Positions 59,354 through 64,000 of a stretch of DNA of 64,000 nucleotides are shown piece after piece. Each line of letters starts with the position of its first letter. Position 1 is the first letter of the stretch. The notes beneath the pieces are model-generated. The model saw only the letters and a list, made by a program, of their open reading frames with translations. It did no database searches and was not told where the DNA came from. Both the position numbers and the translations under genes were made by a program. The stretch comes from Moesziomyces globuligerus (taxonomy: Eukaryota > Basidiomycota > Ustilaginomycetes > Ustilaginales > Ustilaginaceae), in NCBI GenBank assembly GCA_030849465.1, contig JARVLF010000008.1:372001-436000 (forward strand), in the 5' to 3' direction.

Positions 59354-60161
59354 TCACTTTGCCTTGAAGATCTCGTACACTGTGTGCAGATAGACGGAAC
59401 GGAGGGATGAGTACGGCGAGCTAGACGGCGGAAGTGGATTCAGATGGGTGGGTCTTACCTACGGCGGCGCCCTCGGCGGAAAGCTCGAAGCGGCCCTTGC
59501 TGACAAAGACGGTGTGGTTGACCCAGGCGTGCTTGGAGGAGGAGGGAGCTTCGATGATGGGCGTGGTCTGTGTACGGTATCGCAGAAGGAGGCATGTTTG
59601 CGGATCAGCTGCACCGCTCTCTTGCGAACTGCGAGTTGGGCTGGGGATCAACTTACGAGGAGGTACTGATCGTCGAACGTGGTGGATTGGGCCGAAGGAT
59701 CACCGCCCAAAACTGTATTATTTCGAGAGATTGCGTCAATACGGGGTGCACTGCAAGCCTTTCCGGAGTGTAGCAAGTGTGGACGTACTCTTGGCGACGG
59801 GGGGGCTGATTTCGAGGTGACCGTAGTACTGGATGTACAGAGCCTCGTTGTCCTGGGTGACGGCGTGAATGCGGACGTCGAGCTTGAGGTAGCCGTCCTT
59901 GACGATGGCAAAGTCGCCGCCGTTGGGCGTGACCTTGGCATCGATGCCCTCGCCCTTAAACGTTCCACCCGTGACCGGGATAAAGGCTACACCGAAGCAT
60001 CCAAGGTCAGATCAGCGTGGATTCAAGCCGATGGGATGGCGTGGGTTGGGGGAATTGTACTTACAGCGATCGCCGACGGGCGTGCCTGCGATGGAGTGCG
60101 GCGCGCCCACGGGCAGCGTCATGGTAAAGGCATGCGTCAGGTTGATGCTCGGTACAGACAT
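59354..60161 (-). CDS. DUF3237 family protein, five exons
   Basis: Five small exons (60065-60161, 59789-59986, 59657-59712, 59459-59567, 59354-59379) total 161 residues, the usual size for the family. Typical elements: GAPHSIAGTPVGDRSFIPVT, GGTFKGEGIDAKV, GGDFAIVKDGYLKLDVRIHA, then the C-terminal HAWVNHTVFVSKGRFEL and VVYEIFKAK. Introns are 78, 76, 89 and 79 nt. The fold is a small beta barrel; the function is not known, although some members sit near bacterial catabolic genes. No targeting signal is visible. It is the most intron-dense gene in the window. Confidence 0.88.
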
Positions 60162-60925
60162 GGTGAAAGACTCTGGCTAGAAGATTGGCGAGCGGACTTG
60201 CAGAGGATGAAGTGGGGGAGGGGGGTTTAAATGCGCCAGAGGTGCAAGCGGGGAAGCCTCGCAGGGGCCACCTTTGGCCGCGGCTGCTATGGCCGCAGCA
60301 GCCGTGGCAGCTCCGCCGGAGCGACACAGTCACAGGGTGGATGGCAAAGGCTGGAGCCGAGCTCGCTGAGGACCCTTGCGGACGCTGGTAGGTTGGTCCG
60401 AAAGACTCGCAACGCTGGTCCCGAGCGCAGTCGGATTCACTTCGGCCGCGAGACCCTCGGGCGAGCCGAGTGTTGCGAGCGGCAAGCTTGCGCTTCTCGA
60501 TGTCACAGTAGCCGCCGCGTCCGTGCGCTTTGCATAATTTAAAGCGTAGAAAACGAGAGACAGTCGCTCTCAGCCCGATGAGCCAGCCCCGATCTGAACG
60601 CTGAAGCTAGATGCGGCGAATGCTCCACCAGCACGAGCACGCGGATTCCATGACGCCGACGCTGACTCAACGCCGTATCCGAGCTGCTCCTCTTCTCTCT
60701 CACTGGCCCGACATCCATCCCTTCGCAGCCAGGACCCTGCATGTCGTCGCCCGGTCGCACACCCAGTCCCCGATGCATCAACGTCTGCAATAGTCTCCAA
60801 GCTTGCGCGCGAGCTCCTCGCTCCCTCTCTCCCACCAAGAGCCCTCAACCGTTCTCAATCGCGCCCAACCCACTCTTCAGTCCATCCTTCCTCGTCCTCT
60901 CCCCGCTGCTGCATCGTTGCCCAAG
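60162..60925. other. Divergent intergenic region DUF3237 / DUF3140
   Basis: 764 bp of shared upstream sequence. It contains a pyrimidine-rich leader before ATG 60926. No other feature was seen. Confidence 0.45.
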
Positions 60926-62743
60926 ATGGTCAAGCCCGACTCGGAGGTGATCCGCGAGTTCAACGAGCTGGTCAACATGACCGCCTCCGAGCTGGAAAAG
61001 TGGCTCAAGTCGGACGACTCGACCTCGTCCGGATGGACCAACGGCAACAGCGACGGCGAGACCGTCGGCCACAACTCGGGCACCAAGATCGTCGACATCC
61101 TCAAGCGCAATCCGGACAAGAAGAAAGACAAGTACTCCGAAGACGACATCAAGCACATGCGCAAGGTCGTCAGCTACAACAAGCGACACCTCGCTCAGGA
61201 GCAGCATCTCAAGCAGAAGAAGTCCGCAGACGAGCTCAAGCAGACAAAGAGCTACAAGAGCCTCAAGAGTAAGTCCCTTGCCCTCCCTCGATGCCTTGTT
61301 CCCCAGTGTCTGGTCGCGTTTCGTCTCGTCTTTCGACAATGCGACTTTTGGTTGCCTCGACATTTCCGACCGGCATGCTGCTCGCCTCCCATCGACTACC
61401 GCCCAGACGCCCCCGACACACTGTTTCTGACCGCGCCCTCGTCCTCGCCACACTTGCCCCCGCAAAAGACGCCGCCTCCGACCCGTCATCCTCGGCATCC
61501 TCGGCATCCTCGAGCAGCAGTGGCTTCCGTTCGGACGTGGCACTGCCCACCGCGTTGAATCTGGGCAAGATCGGCTCGTCCGCTACCACGGCGGCGACGG
61601 CCGCTGCCTCGTCGCTCGCCTCGGCCCAGGCGCGCCTCTCGTCCGCCGAATACCTCGACCAGCTCGAGGAAAACGTCAACAAGGCCATCGACACCGAGAT
61701 CGACACGCTCCTCACCAGCTACAAGGAACTCGTCTCGCTAGCCACCGTAAGTTGGTCTCTGATCTTTCGTCTCCAACACGAGCCTAGGCTGACGAATCTG
61801 GCGTGCGTGTAGATTGCGGACAAGGACAAGTATCGCGTGGCTCAGGAGGCGTTTCAAACCGAAGCTCGCGCAGACATCATGGTAAGTTGCCGGCGCGCCG
61901 GTTTCGGAAGCACGCAAGTAGGTGGAGCAGGAAGCTGACAGACGTTGGGGTTTTGGACGGTCGGTGGATGCGGTAGGTCCGGTCGGCTCAGACGCTCACG
62001 CTGCTATCCGAGTCGCTCAAGCTCTCGCTGCTGCTCTCCAAGTCGCCAGACCCCGCGCTCACGGACGAGGCGATCGAGCTCATGCACAGCACCGAACGCG
62101 AGAAGCTCAAGTGCGCACTCCTCCTCGCAGAGCTCCTCGGACTCGATGCAAGCGCGGCCAACGACGTCGTAGACGATCTCGACCAAGGCTACGCAACGCA
62201 ATCGCAGCAAGCGAAACCCACGCAACCCACGCAACCCACGCAACCCACGCAACCCGCACAGTCCACACAACCCACGCAAGCAACACAAGCTACGCAAGCT
62301 GCAGAGCCATCACCAGCCACGCACGACGCAAACCCCACGCACGCCACCGAGCCTACACAGCCTACACAGCCTACACAGCCGGTCGAGTCTGCGGTGTCAG
62401 CGGCGGGTTCAGGGGCAGCGCCAGCAACGACAGCGATCGGAGGCGACGAGATCGACGACGACGACATGGAGGATGTGGACGACATGGAGGATGTAGCGGC
62501 GGGCTGAGCCGGCTTGGACGCCTCGCTGTGTGTTTTCTTTCCATCGGCTCTTGTTCGCCACCATGCGCCTGCTCGACGATGCCATCCAGCACGGGAAAAG
62601 GACCGCACGTCGCTCGAGCAAGCAGACTGACTGACGGGTTGCCTTTGTTTTGTCTTGCATCTGCGCTCTGCTCCGTCTGCTTGCGCTTTCCCCGCCGGTT
62701 TTCGCGTCTGCAAGACTGGGGCCACGATGCACTCAAGGCCTGA
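60926..62743 (+). CDS. DUF3140 family protein, two exons around a 1446-nt intron that contains MED22
   Basis: Exon 1 (60926-61268) ends AAG A|GTAAGT; exon 2 (62715-62743) starts after a pyrimidine-rich acceptor (CTGCAAG|ACTGGGG). The join creates an Asn codon and the sequence SLKNWGHDALKA followed by a stop. Total 123 residues. The N-terminus (FNELVNMTASELEKWLKSDD, GHNSGTKIVDILK, HMRKVVSYNKRHLAQ) and the NWGHD-x-LK ending are both characteristic of DUF3140, a small protein family described mainly from actinobacteria and annotated as possible DNA-binding. Exon 1 alone would lack the conserved ending, which is why the far exon is accepted. The function is unknown; a bacterial origin is inference from my recollection of family distribution. 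Confidence 0.82.
61291..62507 (+). CDS. MED22: Mediator head subunit Med22 (Surf5), nested in the DUF3140 intron
   Basis: Three visible exons: up to 61746, 61813-61881 and 61977-62507, both internal introns in phase 0. The core reads SSAEYLDQLEENVNKAIDTE, IDTLLTSYKELVSLAT, IADKDKYRVAQEAFQTEARA and VRSAQTLTLLSESLKLSLLL, which matches Med22/Surf5. Med22 pairs with Med11 in the Mediator head. The start is unsettled: in-frame ATGs are at 61291, 61339 and 61375, giving 351, 335 or 323 residues. Alternatively, DUF3140 exon 1 could splice in phase to 61307 or 61469. Everything before about residue 60 is low-complexity. The C-terminus has a Pro-Thr-Gln repeat (62216-62400) and an acidic end (DDDDMEDVDDMEDV). 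MED22 identity is firm; the N-terminus is not. Confidence 0.85.
62216..62257. repeat. Tandem 9-bp repeat encoding Pro-Thr-Gln in MED22
   Basis: Consecutive CCCACGCAA-type units encode PTQ triplets; degenerate copies continue to about 62400. It is coding and in frame, so unit-number changes keep the frame. Confidence 0.8.
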
Positions 62744-62915
62744 AGGCCTTCCTCACCGCCTCTTGGCTGCTCGGCCAAAGACGTCAGTGTCGGCGGCAGC
62801 ACTGGCTCAGCTCATCTTTGCTCGGCATTGCTCTGCACTACGCGTCAGCGTGTAGCTGGAATCGACTAGCCAGCTTGCATTCTGAGGCTGTAGTTTCCAA
62901 AAAAGTGTGGGGGGT

Positions 62916-64000
62916 TTAGAAGAAGGGTTGGAACTGCCAAAACTCCTGGTGTTCACCGGGGGCTTGGTGTTTGGTGGGGGTGATGCGGGCGGTGTGCATA
63001 TCGACCATCTGCTGAGCTGTAGCCCTGTAGAGCTCGGGCGTCTCGTTGGTGGTGGTGCCGAGGAGCTTGGTGAGTTGGGCTTGGTGCTGGCTGGTGGGAT
63101 GTACGAGGCTGTGCACGTAGAGCGTACGCACCGCTTTGGGGAGGTGCTCGTCGACGCTCTCGCGCGCTGTGCGGAATAGCTCGGGCCAGTCCTGCTCCTC
63201 GGTGCAAAGCGGGTGGGTGAGGTTGTGCGCGGTGAAAGCAGGACGACCGCGCACGAGGTAGATGTAGAGAAAGTGCGCGCCGAGCGCACGAAGCAGCATG
63301 CCATCGTGCGCCGCGTCCGACCACACCGAACGAAGCAGCGGCGTAAACAGATGCACGTTGTTCAGATGCATACTAACCCACCCAGGCCACACACACGGTT
63401 CAGTCAAGGCTCGACTCCTATGTGGGAGAAAGGGTGCAAGGGCGAGTTGGAGGCTCGGGGACTTACAGGAAGAAATCATGATGGTACGCACCATCTTTCC
63501 TCGGTACCGTTCCCAGGGCAAGTACGGCGAGCAGGGCGAGTTCAGCCGAAGCTACATCGGCGTTGCTGATGTTCCAGCGATCGAGGTACTCGTGAATGAC
63601 GCCGTAGCCTGCCCCGTCTTTTTCGAACGGCTCGTCGGGCAACGACGTCTCGTACTCCCGCAGCCTCAATGCCTGTGGACTGACGCGCTCATCCTTCTGC
63701 AGCTCGCTCACGAGTTCGAGCAAGCCACTCCCTCCGCGTGGCTGGGCGGTGAGCCAGTCGTGCTGCGTCAACCACGTATGCTTGGCCGAAGTGACGGCTG
63801 CCATTGCCAATGCCTCTGCGGCCAACGGCACCACACCCGTCTCGACCGCATATCCGAAATGAATCGCCGCATGCAACACACCTCCGTAGAACCTCGCGAC
63901 CATCTGGCGACCCTCGCCGTTGGCCTCTGCACTCCACACGTACCGATCCAACGTCGCCTTGATGCCCGTTTGCTCGATCTGGTCGCGGAAGAAGTGCAGG
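62916..64000 (-). CDS. Questin-oxidase-like (DUF4243) protein, N-terminus outside the window
   Basis: The visible part is two exons: 63467-64000 (open to the window edge) and 62916-63372, with a 94-nt intron splitting a Leu codon (CT|T). Visible sequence: LHFFRDQIEQTG, VARFYGGVLHAAIHFGYAVE, NAHVHLFTP-like NNVHLFTPLLRSVW, FLYIYLVRGRP and WPELFRTARESVDEH, typical of the questin oxidase-like family. Family members include an enzyme that opens the anthraquinone questin in Aspergillus, but most relatives are uncharacterised. No polyketide synthase is visible in this window, so a natural-product role is not supported. About 330 C-terminal residues are present; the N-terminal part is missing. Confidence 0.8.

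Noticed and set aside
56249..64000. Secondary-metabolite cluster suggested by a Zn2Cys6 factor near a questin-oxidase-like gene
   Set aside because: No polyketide synthase, peptide synthetase, P450 or transporter is present; MED22 and other unrelated genes lie between.

Overview
This window is nuclear DNA of a basidiomycete fungus, most likely a smut (Ustilaginales: Ustilago, Sporisorium, Moesziomyces and relatives). The evidence is GC-rich coding sequence, short GT..AG introns (about 74-133 nt in most genes, none in many), long low-complexity Ser/Ala/Pro-rich proteins, genes alternating between strands, and housekeeping proteins of clearly fungal type (Nam9-type uS4m, Fhl1-like FHA/forkhead factor, Zn2Cys6 factor, YTP1 family, Cdt1, Snf7). 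Genus and species are inference. There is no sign of viral, IS, CRISPR, rRNA or tRNA sequence.

Layout. 0-4.4 kb: most of a very long PAK-type kinase, cut by the window edge. 4.4-6.4 kb: gene-poor spacer. 6.4-14 kb: a smut-type protein of unknown function, a tiny mitochondrial-type protein, a USP25/28-like protein whose catalytic triad appears lost, and mitochondrial uS4m. 15-20 kb: S-adenosylmethionine synthetase and an amino-acid permease. 20-29 kb: Snf7 (ESCRT-III), then four mitochondrial genes: L-2-hydroxyglutarate dehydrogenase, bL12m, 5-aminolevulinate synthase and mtSSB. 29.5-43 kb: a 1440-residue HSL-type alpha/beta hydrolase, a His-rich YTP1-like membrane protein, a 2.6-kb gene-free interval and an unknown, probably nuclear protein. 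44-56 kb: Fhl1-like factor, a DUF924 protein, Cdt1 and the rRNA methyltransferase Rrp8. 56-64 kb: a Zn2Cys6 regulator, a five-exon DUF3237 protein, a DUF3140 gene whose single 1.45-kb intron contains the whole Mediator subunit Med22 on the same strand, and a questin-oxidase-like protein cut by the window edge.

Most genes are housekeeping (methyl-donor and haem synthesis, mitochondrial translation and DNA, ribosome biogenesis, replication licensing, membrane remodelling) and do not form a pathway cluster. The most unusual observations are the DUF3140/Med22 nested arrangement, where three candidate splice acceptors share one phase; the apparently dead USP25/28-like protein; a PIP-box-like sequence at the Cdt1 N-terminus; and a perfect 20-bp palindrome in the Rrp8/Zn2Cys6 divergent promoter. 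Exon structures were assembled by hand from splice signals, reading phase and family conservation; summed exon lengths are multiples of three wherever both ends of the gene are visible.
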